From Pseudomonadota bacterium (GTDB taxonomy: Bacteria; Myxococcota_A; UBA9042; GCA-2863065), in NCBI GenBank assembly GCA_005776585.1, contig SXOX01000039.1, positions 1 through 55,871 of the forward strand: DNA of 55,871 nt. Reading direction: 5' to 3'. Every line of letters begins with the position of its first letter. Position 1 is the stretch's first letter. A program made the translations under genes and the position numbers. The notes under the pieces are model-generated. The model made no database searches. It was not told the origin of the DNA and worked only from the letters and a program-made list of their open reading frames with translations. Shown here in pieces: positions 40,836-48,725 of the stretch.

Positions 40836-42822
40836 GTTTCGAGAAGAACGACACGTACACGTCACCTGCGACCTTGTCGTCGAAGATGGCGAAGTGCGAG
40901 GCGCCGCCCCACTGACGCAGGCCACCGGTGCCCTTGCCGTGCGTATTGCTGAGGTTGAGTGACACGGGGCGCTTGGCGGGAGCCAGCCCCAGCAGCTCAT
41001 GCGCCTGGGAGTCGGTGACGACGGGCTCCACCAGCGGCAGTCCGCCCGCGGCCGCGAGCGCGTTCGCCGTCGTAATGGGCGTGTCCTCGTCTTTTTCGCC
41101 GTTGATCATCACGACGTTGGCCGGAGGCAGGTTGCCCGCCCGCCGGCGCCAGATGGGCGCATAGGTCAACGGGTCCGTGGCGTCCACGAGCAGCTGCGCC
41201 AACATGACGACCGGGTGACGGACCGACAGCTCGTCCTTGTTCGACAGCCCGAGCGCGACTTGCACGAGCGCGGCGATGTCGTAGGGCTTGGTCCGCAGCA
41301 TGATGGTGTTCGACAGACCGCCGCCGGCGCCGGACAGCGCGAAGGCGCGCACGTTGCTCTCGTACGCGGCGACGAGCGCCCCGGCCACGCCGCCATGGCT
41401 GTGCCCGAGGAAGTAGACGTGAACCGCATCGAAGAGAATGGCGGCGCCCGTATGACTGGCCGAGGCCGGGACCTTCAGGGTGTTCGTGATGACCCGTACC
41501 AGCGTCATGTCATCGGCGGCCGACTGGCGGAAGCTCGCGCGACCCGCCTTGGGGTTCAGGTAATTAAATGACGCAAAGTCGATGTTGAACGACTTGGGAT
41601 CCGGCGGCACGTAGCGATCGCCGTGCAGCGGCTGGTCAATCGAGATGACGGCAAAGCCGGCACCTGTAAGCTGCTTGGCTGGGTTGATCGGCCCTTCCTT
41701 CGTGAAGGTCTTGTAGTCGCCGCCCGTGCCGTGCGCGTAGATGGCGATGGGCCAGCCCTTGTCCGGCATGGTGCCGTCGGTCGGGACCGCAAGCGCAAAG
41801 CGTAGCTTCTCCTGCTCCTGGACCACCGGCTTCTTGTCGGCACCGAAGACGATGTCCCCGTCCGTGTCGTACGGCTTCTTGCCCTTCTGGAAGTTGGGCG
41901 CGGTGTACGTCCCCTCATAGAGCGCGTACGCGGACTTGTCGGCGCTCGTCTTGACGATGTCTGAGACCATCGGCGCCGGACCCGCCTGAAGGAAGCTGTG
42001 AATGGCGCCCATCTCGGTCGTGTGATGTGCGGTGGTAAAGACAGTGGCCACCGCGATCACGTCGGTGGTGACGTCCTTCTGCGTCCCGAGCCAGGTGGCG
42101 AGCGGCGCGAGAACGCCGGCCAGCGCGCCCTTGCCCGAGAGCGCCTCGACGATGGCGGGAGCGCGTTGGATGGGCCGTTTCGAGGCGTCCCGCACCCCCG
42201 TCGTGATGAAGGCGGCGTAGGTGTGGCCTTCCTCGAGCACGAGCCCGAACTCCGGCTGGACGACGAGCGTCGTGGTCGGAAAGTAGACCGCGTCCTTGAG
42301 ATCATAGAAGGAGCGATTGAGCGGAAAGCGCTTGCCGTACTCGGGTGCGCCGGCGGTCACGTCCACGAGCTGAACCGACGCGGTCGGCTTGGTCGACGCG
42401 GCGACCGGCGGGAGACTCGTGAGATCCACGCGGCCGTCCATGCGGAAGTAGATCGCCGGGGTGAGGCCAAAGCCGTCGAGCGCCGACTCCGCGAGGGCGA
42501 CGTACTGGGTGACGAGCTCGCTCTTGCCTGGATTGGGGAAGCCGGACAGGTCCAGACCGCCCCCGGACTTTCGCCGCGTGTCGATGGGGAAGGGCAGGTC
42601 GAAGAGCGCCTTGCCCGCCGGGTCGGCAATCGGCGTGACCGGAGGCCCGGCCGGGATGTCTGGCACCGACGCGACCTCGGCAGCCGCGTCCGTGGCGGTG
42701 CTCGTGACGTCCGCCGCCCCCGCGTCCGTGGCCGTTTGAGCGATGGCGGGCTCTTCGGTGCCCCCGCAGCCACCGACGCTCAGAGGAAGCACGACAAAAG
42801 CAACGACGGCAGCGACTCTCAT
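40804..42822 (-). CDS. Esterase/lipase-like alpha/beta-hydrolase lipoprotein
   Basis: 672 residues from ATG 42822 (upstream GTG 42843 is possible). The signal ends SVGGC (Cys19), then an Ala/Thr/Asp linker. The N-terminal half (about 60-330) is of unknown fold. The C-terminal half is an alpha/beta-hydrolase with IYAHGTGG (oxyanion region), the nucleophile elbow FLGHSHGG, a late Asp in NGEKDEDTP, and His in GGASHFAIF. This suggests an active serine hydrolase displayed on the outer membrane. Similar proteins of predatory myxobacteria are called lipases or bacterial Ig-free lipoproteins; the substrate is unknown. It is divergent from pduO. Confidence 0.75.
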   Translation of the reverse strand: MRVAAVVAFVVLPLSVGGCGGTEEPAIAQTATDAGAADVTSTATDAAAEVASVPDIPAGPPVTPIADPAGKALFDLPFPIDTRRKSGGGLDLSGFPNPGKSELVTQYVALAESALDGFGLTPAIYFRMDGRVDLTSLPPVAASTKPTASVQLVDVTAGAPEYGKRFPLNRSFYDLKDAVYFPTTTLVVQPEFGLVLEEGHTYAAFITTGVRDASKRPIQRAPAIVEALSGKGALAGVLAPLATWLGTQKDVTTDVIAVATVFTTAHHTTEMGAIHSFLQAGPAPMVSDIVKTSADKSAYALYEGTYTAPNFQKGKKPYDTDGDIVFGADKKPVVQEQEKLRFALAVPTDGTMPDKGWPIAIYAHGTGGDYKTFTKEGPINPAKQLTGAGFAVISIDQPLHGDRYVPPDPKSFNIDFASFNYLNPKAGRASFRQSAADDMTLVRVITNTLKVPASASHTGAAILFDAVHVYFLGHSHGGVAGALVAAYESNVRAFALSGAGGGLSNTIMLRTKPYDIAALVQVALGLSNKDELSVRHPVVMLAQLLVDATDPLTYAPIWRRRAGNLPPANVVMINGEKDEDTPITTANALAAAGGLPLVEPVVTDSQAHELLGLAPAKRPVSLNLSNTHGKGTGGLRQWGGASHFAIFDDKVAGDVYVSFFSKLKATGAAVVE

Positions 42823-42869
42823 GGCGCGCGCATGGTACACCACGGAAGGTTCGGCGACGAGGGTGCAGC

Positions 42870-43448
42870 ATGGTTCGACTCAACCGCATCTACACGAAGA
42901 CCGGCGACGGGGGCCTGACGCGCCTGGTCGGCGGTCAGCAGGTCCCGAAGGACAGCCTCCGCATCGAGGCCTACGGCACGATCGACGAGCTCAACGCGTG
43001 CCTGGGCCTGGTCCGCACGGCGCTCGCGACCTCTCCCGCGGCGTCGCGCGCGCGCTTCGACACCTGGCTGTTGCATACCCAACATCTCCTCTTCAACCTC
43101 GGGAGCGACCTGGCCACCCGAATCGAAGACCGCTTCGAGGGGCAGCCGCTGATTCAATCGGCGGACACGACCGCGCTCGAGCAGCTCATGGACGAGCTGA
43201 ATGAAGGCCTGCCCCCCCTGGCGTCCTTCGTGCTTCCGGGAGGCGGTCCCGTGAACGCGGCGCTGCATCTGGCGCGCACCGTCTGCCGCCGCTCCGAGCG
43301 GCTCATCGTCACGCTGGCCCGCGAAGAGCCGCTCGGGGCCGACGTCGTGCCCTACGTGAACCGATTGTCCGATGCGCTGTTCGTCTGGAGTCGGTGGGTG
43401 GCGCGTTCGCTCGGCGAGGACGAGATCCTGTGGCGGGCGGACGGTTAG
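42870..43448 (+). CDS. PduO-type corrinoid adenosyltransferase
   Basis: 192 residues. The ATP-binding motif RIYTKTGDGGLTRL near the N-terminus, the YGTIDELNACLGL segment and the C-terminal RRSERLIV...VVPYVNRLSDALFVWSRW are diagnostic of the PduO family (often named cob(I)yrinic acid a,c-diamide adenosyltransferase). It transfers the adenosyl group from ATP to cob(I)alamin, making coenzyme B12. No B12-dependent mutase lies nearby. GAGGG precedes the start. The convergent lamin-tail gene overlaps its last 140 bp if that reading frame is used in full. Confidence 0.9.
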   Translation: MVRLNRIYTKTGDGGLTRLVGGQQVPKDSLRIEAYGTIDELNACLGLVRTALATSPAASRARFDTWLLHTQHLLFNLGSDLATRIEDRFEGQPLIQSADTTALEQLMDELNEGLPPLASFVLPGGGPVNAALHLARTVCRRSERLIVTLAREEPLGADVVPYVNRLSDALFVWSRWVARSLGEDEILWRADG

Positions 43449-44154
43449 TCGGCGCAGCCTCGCGCCCCCACGGAACGCGGCCCGGCGTTCCGGAGTCCCC
43501 GCTCGGCAGCCGTCCCGAGCTCAATCGCCAGCGCCCGCCCGTTGAACCGGGCAGCGCGACCAGCTCGAGGGCGCGTCCGGCCTTGAGCTTGGGCCAGCCG
43601 GTCCGGCCCGGGTAGTTGAGATCCACCACGACGTTGCCACACGGATCCTCGAGCCGCAGCCGATCCGCGGCGTTGGACAGGGACACGTGGTCGTAGGCGT
43701 AGTCTACGGCGACGCCTCCGTTGGTCTCCGAGTCCGCGTTGTTGCCGAGCACCAGCACGCCGTGCGGCGGGATCGCGAGCTCGCCCTCGGGCGCGATTGT
43801 GTGGCCCTCCCGATCGCCATCGCCGAGGCGCCACCCGGCGAGCCGGACCGGCTGATCTCCCGGGTTGAACAGCTCGATGTACTCCCCTTGGCGGTCACGC
43901 GTGTGCTTGGGGTCGGCCAAGAGCTCCGTGATGAGGAGCGTGCGGTCGCAGTCCAGCGCGGCGGCCTTGAGGGGCGGGGGGCTGACTCGCTTGCCGTGCT
44001 CCTCACGTGCGGCCTTGGGCGAAGCGCGCGGGGGTGGTACGGCCGACACGGGCGGCGGTGCCAGGTCCGTCAACGCGCGCGGGGCGATGACCTCTGGGCG
44101 CGAACACGACAACTCGAAGACCATGAACGTGGAAACGGACAAGACGCGGCGCAT
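43309..44154 (-). CDS. Lamin-tail-domain protein
   Basis: 281 residues; start at 44154 follows AGGAGG at ideal distance. The N-terminus is hydrophobic and ends FELSC (not a standard lipobox). A Pro-rich linker precedes a lamin-tail domain (about 70-205): LLITELLADPKH, GEYIELFNPGDQPVRLAGWRLGD, GVLVLGNNA, and the typical end SGDSGTPG. The reading then continues about 55 residues as Arg/Pro-rich sequence antisense to pduO. This tail is probably not natural: another frame ends at 43445, beside the pduO stop. Lamin-tail domains occur in secreted or surface bacterial proteins; role unknown. Confidence 0.65.
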   Translation of the reverse strand: MRRVLSVSTFMVFELSCSRPEVIAPRALTDLAPPPVSAVPPPRASPKAAREEHGKRVSPPPLKAAALDCDRTLLITELLADPKHTRDRQGEYIELFNPGDQPVRLAGWRLGDGDREGHTIAPEGELAIPPHGVLVLGNNADSETNGGVAVDYAYDHVSLSNAADRLRLEDPCGNVVVDLNYPGRTGWPKLKAGRALELVALPGSTGGRWRLSSGRLPSGDSGTPGRVPWGREAAPTNRPPATGSRPRRANAPPTDSRRTAHRTIGSRRARRRPRAALRGPA

Positions 44155-44232
44155 GGGTACCTCCTGGCCGCCACCTACGCAGGAGCAATGCCAAGGAGTA
44201 CCCAAACAAGATCAGCGATCTGTACTATGTAA

Positions 44233-44272
44233 GTGCCACGAAATGGTGCCACGATGGCACTGCGGTGCCACG
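44233..44272. promoter_or_regulatory. Three direct GTGCCACG boxes plus one inverted TGGCAC
   Basis: GTGCCACG occurs at 44233-44240, 44246-44253 and 44265-44272, and TGGCAC (inverted) at 44255-44260. Four related half-sites in 40 bp sit 79-118 bp upstream of the lamin-tail gene start and just after the khpA stop. A clustered regulator-binding site is the simplest reading. Confidence 0.4.
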
Positions 44273-44304
44273 CGGTGAGACTCTTGGGCGTGACGCCCGC
44301 TCGG

Positions 44305-44562
44305 CTACTCGATGATCTGGAGCACGGTGCGGCGATGGAGCTTCGTGCCAGCATTGCTGAGGATGGTGCGGATGGACTGCGCCATCGCGCCTTGCCGGCC
44401 GATGACCTTGCCGATGTCTTCCTTCGTCACGGTGAGCTCGATCACCACGGTGGTACCGCTCTCGACGACGACGGTGTGGACGCGCTCAGGAAAGTCGACG
44501 ACCGCGCCGACGACGACCCCGACCAACTCCGCGAGTGCTTGACCTTCCTTGGACAGCTGCAT
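44305..44562 (-). CDS. khpA: KH-domain RNA-binding protein KhpA
   Basis: 85 residues from ATG 44562, which follows GGGGG. Earlier in-frame starts add an unlikely N-terminus. The KH domain contains the GxxG loop in GKVIGRQGAMAQSIRTIL, with the standard beta strand TVVIELTV ahead of it. Length and motif fit KhpA (YlqC), a conserved small RNA-binding protein that in Gram-positive bacteria pairs with KhpB and affects cell elongation and mRNA. The usual neighbours (rpsP, rimM, trmD) are not here. Confidence 0.88.
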   Translation of the reverse strand: MQLSKEGQALAELVGVVVGAVVDFPERVHTVVVESGTTVVIELTVTKEDIGKVIGRQGAMAQSIRTILSNAGTKLHRRTVLQIIE

Positions 44563-44712
44563 GCTTCCCCCGCTCCGCGAATCGAACACCGCCTCACGAC
44601 CGCCCCGCATCAGCACCGCAACAGCCGGGTTTCGGGCGCGTAATATAGGCCGGAACGCTCGGATTACAACCGATTAGTGGTGCTTCGCGCGGCCTGGCGA
44701 CGCTCGGGCGGG

Positions 44713-45747
44713 TTACTGACTGACGCGCAGCGGGATGCTGACGGTCTTGCCCTGGCCGTCGAACGGAGACACCTTGACCTGCGCCAGCGCGGAGCGAACG
44801 CAGGCGACGAAGGCCTTGGAGCGCGAGCCATTGTGCCCCACGCGGGCCGAGCCCATGCGGCCGGAGCCGACGATCGCGAAGCTGACGGTCGTCCCCGGAA
44901 AGCCGGGCGAGCGCGACGCCTCCTTCTGAGCGCACGAGACAAGCTTGGGCGTGGCCTCTGCGATGATGGCGCCGACGTCGCTCGACTCCAGCTCGCGACC
45001 GACCTTCTGACCGTCCTCGAACGAGAACTCCTGCACGGGCGCGTTCTTGGCGGCGCCGGAGAGGTCGTCTGCGGTCGGGAGGTAGCTCCCCCCTTCGGCC
45101 TCGCCACTCTCGGTGGACTCGACGGCCGAGCCCTTGGCGGTCGCCGCGGGTCGTGGCCGACGGACCGCGGTCTCCTTGACCTCACCGGGCGCGCTCGGTG
45201 CTTGGGCACGCGCCTGACGGCGGTGAACGCTCTCCTCGGCCCACGCGATGGGCGAGGTCTCGCCAAGCCCTGGCGCCGCGGGTACCGACGGCAGCGCCAG
45301 CTCGCGAATGAGGGTGCGCTCGATCTCCGTCGGTGCGCCCTGCGCCCACGCGCTCCACTGCGACCAGCCGATCCAACCGCCGACGGCGGCCGCGACCAGC
45401 GCACCGACACCGACCAGGCTCCAGACGCCGCTCGTCGACTTCTTGTGCTGCGTGACCGCCTTGTCGAACTCGTGCGCCTGACGGGAGTGCTCGCGTTCGG
45501 TCTGGATCTCCTTGAGGAACTCGACGAACGCCCATACCTCGCGCACGCGGTGCCACTCGTGGCGGGCCGAGTCGCGCACCATGGTCTCCGGACCGATCTC
45601 ACCGCTCGTGAGCAGGCCCTTGACCTCGGCGGGGCTGAACGGTCCGACGTCCCGCCCGTCCTTCTGGTAGAGCCACCGCGTCGCCGCGAAGACGCGGGTG
45701 CGGCCCGGCGGTGCGCGGGCTGGCTCTGCGTGCGTGCTGCTTCCCAT
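44713..45747 (-). CDS. GYF-domain / AgmX-type membrane-spanning protein
   Basis: 344 residues; GGGAGG precedes the ATG. An N-terminal GYF_2 domain (about 24-76: WLYQKDGRDVGPFSPAEVKGL) leads through a charged helix (77-100) to one membrane helix (about 108-127), a Pro/Ala/Glu-rich periplasmic linker, and a C-terminal AgmX/TonB-like domain (about 255-344) with two Cys. It is a short relative of the protein at 4570 but lacks the zinc ribbon. Such proteins connect cytoplasmic partners with the periplasm in Myxococcus motility complexes; the same is inferred here with modest confidence. Confidence 0.78.
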   Translation of the reverse strand: MGSSTHAEPARAPPGRTRVFAATRWLYQKDGRDVGPFSPAEVKGLLTSGEIGPETMVRDSARHEWHRVREVWAFVEFLKEIQTEREHSRQAHEFDKAVTQHKKSTSGVWSLVGVGALVAAAVGGWIGWSQWSAWAQGAPTEIERTLIRELALPSVPAAPGLGETSPIAWAEESVHRRQARAQAPSAPGEVKETAVRRPRPAATAKGSAVESTESGEAEGGSYLPTADDLSGAAKNAPVQEFSFEDGQKVGRELESSDVGAIIAEATPKLVSCAQKEASRSPGFPGTTVSFAIVGSGRMGSARVGHNGSRSKAFVACVRSALAQVKVSPFDGQGKTVSIPLRVSQ

Positions 45748-45850
45748 GAGACCTCCCGGGCGTCAGCGCTCCAGCCCGTCACGGTGACGGAGGCCCACGA
45801 CGCGGTCAAGGGCCTCGTGAGAAGTCGCGTCGGCTCGGGCGGTTACGAGG

Positions 45851-46297
45851 CTACGGGCCGCCCGTGGGCGCATCGGGGAAGAGCGCGATTCGCCAGCCAC
45901 GCTCTTCGCGGACCATGGCCACGTCGGCCGTGCCCTTGGCGAAGCTGACGTGCAGCGTGACCCGCCGGTCGCCCGACGGCGCGACCTCGATATTCTCGAT
46001 GGACTCACCCAGCGGGAAGTGCCGCGTAATGAGCAGCTCGAACGGTCGGACAGGCGGCGTTCCTTCCGGCAGGTTGGCCAACAGCGCCTTGGCGTCCCGC
46101 TCGAGGCGCTCGCGACTCGCGGTCGACAGCAGCTCGAACATCTCCAGCTGGTCGCCGGAGTCGGACGTCTGCGCGAAGCGCACCGCCGCGCCGTGGAACT
46201 TGCGGTAGACAACATCTGGCTCCGGTGCCTTGGACCCACACGCGGGGAGCGCGATCGCCAACAGGGCCAAGAGCAGCGAACGGGCGAGCCGAGTCAT
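45851..46297 (-). CDS. Small lipoprotein
   Basis: 148 residues; signal ends ALPAC (Cys20). The mature part is one compact domain with an amphipathic helical start (VVYRKFHGAAVRFAQ) and a beta-rich end (RRVTLHVSFAKGTADVAMVREERGW). A helix near 50-75 (MFELLSTASRERLERD) resembles TLFEMLEPSARAKLDA in the divergently encoded lipoprotein at 46378, so both may carry the same domain. TAGACC lies 7 nt before the ATG, and no ribosome binding site is seen. Function unknown. Confidence 0.7.
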   Translation of the reverse strand: MTRLARSLLLALLAIALPACGSKAPEPDVVYRKFHGAAVRFAQTSDSGDQLEMFELLSTASRERLERDAKALLANLPEGTPPVRPFELLITRHFPLGESIENIEVAPSGDRRVTLHVSFAKGTADVAMVREERGWRIALFPDAPTGGP

Positions 46298-46304
46298 GGG
46301 TTCC

Positions 46305-46310
46305 GGTCTA
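46305..46310 (-). promoter_or_regulatory. -10 candidate 7 nt before a lipoprotein start
   Basis: TAGACC on the minus strand ends 7 nt before the ATG at 46297. It is only a partial match to a -10 box and has no TTG-type -35; it is noted because the spacing recurs at other genes. Confidence 0.25.
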
Positions 46311-46364
46311 GCACGCCGACACGCGACCGGCCACTCGCCCCTTCCCCGCCACGCCGGCTTGGGC

Positions 46365-46370
46365 TAAACC
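46365..46370 (+). promoter_or_regulatory. -10 candidate 7 nt before a GTG start
   Basis: TAAACC ends 7 nt before the GTG at 46378. TTCCCC lies 17 bp upstream as a weak -35. No Shine-Dalgarno sequence is present. Confidence 0.3.
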
Positions 46371-46377
46371 TCAGCAC

Positions 46378-47523
46378 GTGAGCTCAACACCGCGACCCGC
46401 CCTCCTCTGCCTCGCCACGCTCGTGCTCGCCGCTCACGGAGGCTGCAAAAAGGCGGTCGAGGTGGAGCCGGAGCTCCAGCAGGCCCTCGATGCGCTCGTC
46501 TCGGCGGCCCGCGACAAGGACGCGGCGGCGCTTTGGGCCATCTCCCCGGCGAAGCTGCACTCCCGGTTCGATGCGCTCGCGGCCGATCTCGTCACGACGT
46601 GGGAGCGCGTCCAGCGGGACTACCCCGCGGCGGAGCAGGCTGCGGCCCTGGAGTCGCTCGGAGAGCCCACGCTCAAGAGCGCCCTCGTCGAGGGGACCGG
46701 GGCCGAGCTGTTCGCCGCGCTGACCGACTTCACCCGGATCGGCACCGGCGAGGCCGTCGATCGCGGCCTGGCCGTGTCCTCAGTCACGCGGGACGGCGAC
46801 ACAGCGACGCTGAAGACTCAGAACGGCGAGAGCTTTCGGTTCGTCCGCGAGGGCGACGCGTGGAAGGCCGCCGTGCTGCTCGATCGCCTGGACGCGCACC
46901 CCACGATTGCCGGCCTCGGGGCGCACGTGCGCGACGTCAAGAAGGTGCTCGACGGGTGGGTGAAGACACGGCAGGAGTCGGTCGACCCAAAGCGGCCGGA
47001 GGGGGCCTTCAACGTGGCCATGGAGGCCATTCGACGCACGCGCCGGGTCACGCTGTTCGAGATGCTGGAGCCGTCGGCCCGCGCCAAGCTCGATGCCGCA
47101 TTCGCGACCGTCGAGAAGCTCCAAAAGGCCGCGGAGCTGCGCTACCCGACGCTCGCTGAGCGAAAGTCCGTCCTCGATGCACGGAAGCTCGCGTGGATCG
47201 AGGGCGTCCCGGACGCCAAGGCCCTGTTTGTCGCGCTCTTTGACGCTGGCGCGTTCGCAGACGACGTTCCGGCGACTGGAAACGCGAGCATCACCGCAGT
47301 GCGAAGCGCAGAGGCGGGGGCCATGGAGGTCGTCTCCAAGGAGAAGGACAAGGAGTGGGTCGTCCGCTTCTCCCGCGCAGAGACCGGGGAGTGGAAGCTC
47401 GCGGCGCTCACGGCAGCGATTCAACGGGAGTCGGAGCGTCTGTCGAGCGAGGTCGCCCGACCCGAGCTCGCCCCTCCCGTGGCGCCTCCGCCGGCTATCG
47501 CACCAGACGCGACAGCGCCTTGA
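46378..47523 (+). CDS. Lipoprotein, two related domains
   Basis: 381 residues from GTG 46378. The signal ends AHGGC (Cys23). Two halves, each with a helical start and a beta-rich end, are visible: about 28-165 (ends GESFRFVREGDAWKAAV) and about 200-355 (ends KEWVVRFSRAETGEWKLAAL). The helix TLFEMLEPSARAKLDA is similar to one in the divergent lipoprotein at 45851. The C-terminus is Pro/Ala-rich. The fold resembles NTF2-like lipoproteins, but that is tentative. Its last 29 bp overlap the convergent hydrolase gene. Confidence 0.7.
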   Translation: MSSTPRPALLCLATLVLAAHGGCKKAVEVEPELQQALDALVSAARDKDAAALWAISPAKLHSRFDALAADLVTTWERVQRDYPAAEQAAALESLGEPTLKSALVEGTGAELFAALTDFTRIGTGEAVDRGLAVSSVTRDGDTATLKTQNGESFRFVREGDAWKAAVLLDRLDAHPTIAGLGAHVRDVKKVLDGWVKTRQESVDPKRPEGAFNVAMEAIRRTRRVTLFEMLEPSARAKLDAAFATVEKLQKAAELRYPTLAERKSVLDARKLAWIEGVPDAKALFVALFDAGAFADDVPATGNASITAVRSAEAGAMEVVSKEKDKEWVVRFSRAETGEWKLAALTAAIQRESERLSSEVARPELAPPVAPPPAIAPDATAP

Positions 47524-48073
47524 ACGCGTCCGTTCCCGCGCGCTCCGCCCACTGAAAGCCGACGGTCTCGGCGCATGTGATCGCCGCGCCACCCTGCCGC
47601 ATCAGCTCGAGGCCCAGCTGCCGGTTGACCTCGGTCCGTGAACCGACCCCGTCCGCCACGACATGCACGGCGAGGCCCGAGACGAGCAGATCGAGCGCCG
47701 TCTGGAGCACGCAGACGTGGGTCTCCATGCCGATGAGCACGACGCTGCGACAGCCGGTCCTCTGGAGCGCCTCGAAGGCCGCAGCGCAGCGGGCCGCGCT
47801 GAACTCGACCTTGGCGACGGGCTCGACGGCGCCCAGGGCCTCGCGCACGGTGGCGACGGTGCAGCCGAGCCCCTTGGGATACTGCTCGGTCGCCACGATG
47901 GGGACACCAAAGAGCCGAGCCGCCTCGGTGAGCATCGACGCGCTGCGCATCAGGCGCTCCGCGGCGCCCGGCTCGATGGCCGGAAGGAGCCGCTCTTGGA
48001 TGTCGATGACGAGCAGCGCGCTGGTCGTCGCGGAGAGACGCAAGCTGGAGGAGACTGGATTGGCGATGGTCAT
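47495..48073 (-). CDS. Isochorismatase-like cysteine hydrolase
   Basis: 192 residues. The cysteine-hydrolase triad is present: Asp24 (LLVIDIQERL), Lys88 (AKVEFS) and Cys121 (GMETHVCVLQTA). With VADGVGSR and a length near 190 it fits the YcaC/isochorismatase-like hydrolases, which act on small amides or esters; the substrate is not clear. No siderophore genes adjoin it, so true isochorismatase activity is unlikely. TAGGAC lies 6 nt before the ATG and no ribosome binding site is seen. It is divergent from fur. Confidence 0.85.
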   Translation of the reverse strand: MTIANPVSSSLRLSATTSALLVIDIQERLLPAIEPGAAERLMRSASMLTEAARLFGVPIVATEQYPKGLGCTVATVREALGAVEPVAKVEFSAARCAAAFEALQRTGCRSVVLIGMETHVCVLQTALDLLVSGLAVHVVADGVGSRTEVNRQLGLELMRQGGAAITCAETVGFQWAERAGTDAFKALSRLVR

Positions 48074-48079
48074 GCCGTT

Positions 48080-48085
48080 GTCCTA
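48080..48085 (-). promoter_or_regulatory. -10 candidate 6 nt before the hydrolase start
   Basis: TAGGAC on the minus strand ends 6 nt before the ATG at 48073, with TCAACC 17 bp upstream as a weak -35 that overlaps the fur -35 on the other strand. Spacing matches other leaderless candidates. Confidence 0.35.
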
Positions 48086-48103
48086 CCACAGCCCGAATCA
48101 GGG

Positions 48104-48132
48104 TTGAACCCGCGCGGGCGGCGGTCTACCTT
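48104..48132 (+). promoter_or_regulatory. fur promoter, leaderless type
   Basis: TTGAAC (48104-48109), 17 bp, and TACCTT (48127-48132), then 6 nt to the GTG at 48139. No ribosome binding site intervenes. This supports the GTG as the true start rather than the downstream ATG at 48181. Confidence 0.55.
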
Positions 48133-48138
48133 GGCGGG

Positions 48139-48627
48139 GTGGGAGCCGCTGAGACGAACCAGCCTGTGAGCGACGACCCGATGGAGGTCCTGGCCGCACA
48201 CGTCCTGCGGCGCGGTCTGCGTATGACCCGCCAGCGCAAGACGATCGCCGAGGTGCTGCTCGCCACCGACGGGCACCTCAACATCGATCAGCTCTACCAG
48301 GCCGTCCGGCAGCGCGATCCGAACGTCGGCTACGCCACCATCTACCGGACGCTCAAGCTCCTGACCGAGTGCGGCCTGGCGTCCAACGCGCACTTCGGCG
48401 ACGGCGCGGCGCGCTTCGAGTCGATGATGCATCGGCACCATCACGATCACCTGATCTGTACGGCGTGCGGGCTCATCGTCGAGTTCGAGAACGACGACAT
48501 CGAGGTGCTCCAGGAGCGCGTCTGTCGCGACCACGGCTTCGTGATGAGCGCCCACAAGATGGAGATCTACGGCTTGTGCGCGCGCTGTCGTGGCGCGGCC
48601 ACGGGGCAGCGAGAGCACGTCGACTGA
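48139..48627 (+). CDS. fur: Fur family metalloregulator
   Basis: 162 residues from GTG 48139. The winged-helix domain (GLRMTRQRKTIAEVLL, then YATIYRTLKLLTECGL) and the metal-binding domain (HRHHHDHLICTACG and the second CxxC, CARCRG) are those of Fur-type regulators. Both CxxC pairs suggest a structural zinc. Its position next to feoA-feoB, with a Fur-box-like site before feoA, supports iron regulation over zinc or peroxide sensing, though PerR or Zur cannot be excluded. Its last 61 bp overlap the 3' end of the convergent feo miniprotein gene. Confidence 0.88.
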   Translation: MGAAETNQPVSDDPMEVLAAHVLRRGLRMTRQRKTIAEVLLATDGHLNIDQLYQAVRQRDPNVGYATIYRTLKLLTECGLASNAHFGDGAARFESMMHRHHHDHLICTACGLIVEFENDDIEVLQERVCRDHGFVMSAHKMEIYGLCARCRGAATGQREHVD

Positions 48628-48725
48628 GCAGGCCGCAGGCGGCGCCAGACGATGGAACCCATCGCGGCGAGGACGACCAGCCCCACGATCGCGTGCTGCG
48701 CGACCTCGCTCGTCCACCAGCTCAC
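48567..48725 (-). CDS. Small Cys-containing membrane protein coupled to feoB
   Basis: 52 residues, from GTG 48725, which overlaps the feoB TGA (GTGA). It has one membrane helix (HAIVGLVVLAAMGSIVW) followed by a basic tail with CSRCP. This layout is that of FeoB-associated Cys-rich membrane proteins, thought to assist ferrous iron transport. It was found by reading on from the feoB stop codon; no other explanation for the segment is needed. It overlaps the end of fur on the other strand. Confidence 0.75.
   Translation of the reverse strand: MSWWTSEVAQHAIVGLVVLAAMGSIVWRRLRPAQSTCSRCPVAAPRQRAHKP

Noticed and set aside
42832..42837. TACCAT as a leaderless -10 for the esterase gene
   Set aside because: It ends 9 nt from the ATG and has no TTG-type -35, so it does not fit the pattern.
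44233..44272. Sigma-54 promoter from TGGCAC in the GTGCCACG cluster
   Set aside because: None of the TGGCAC copies has TTGC at the required -12 position; the repeats are better explained as a clustered regulator site.
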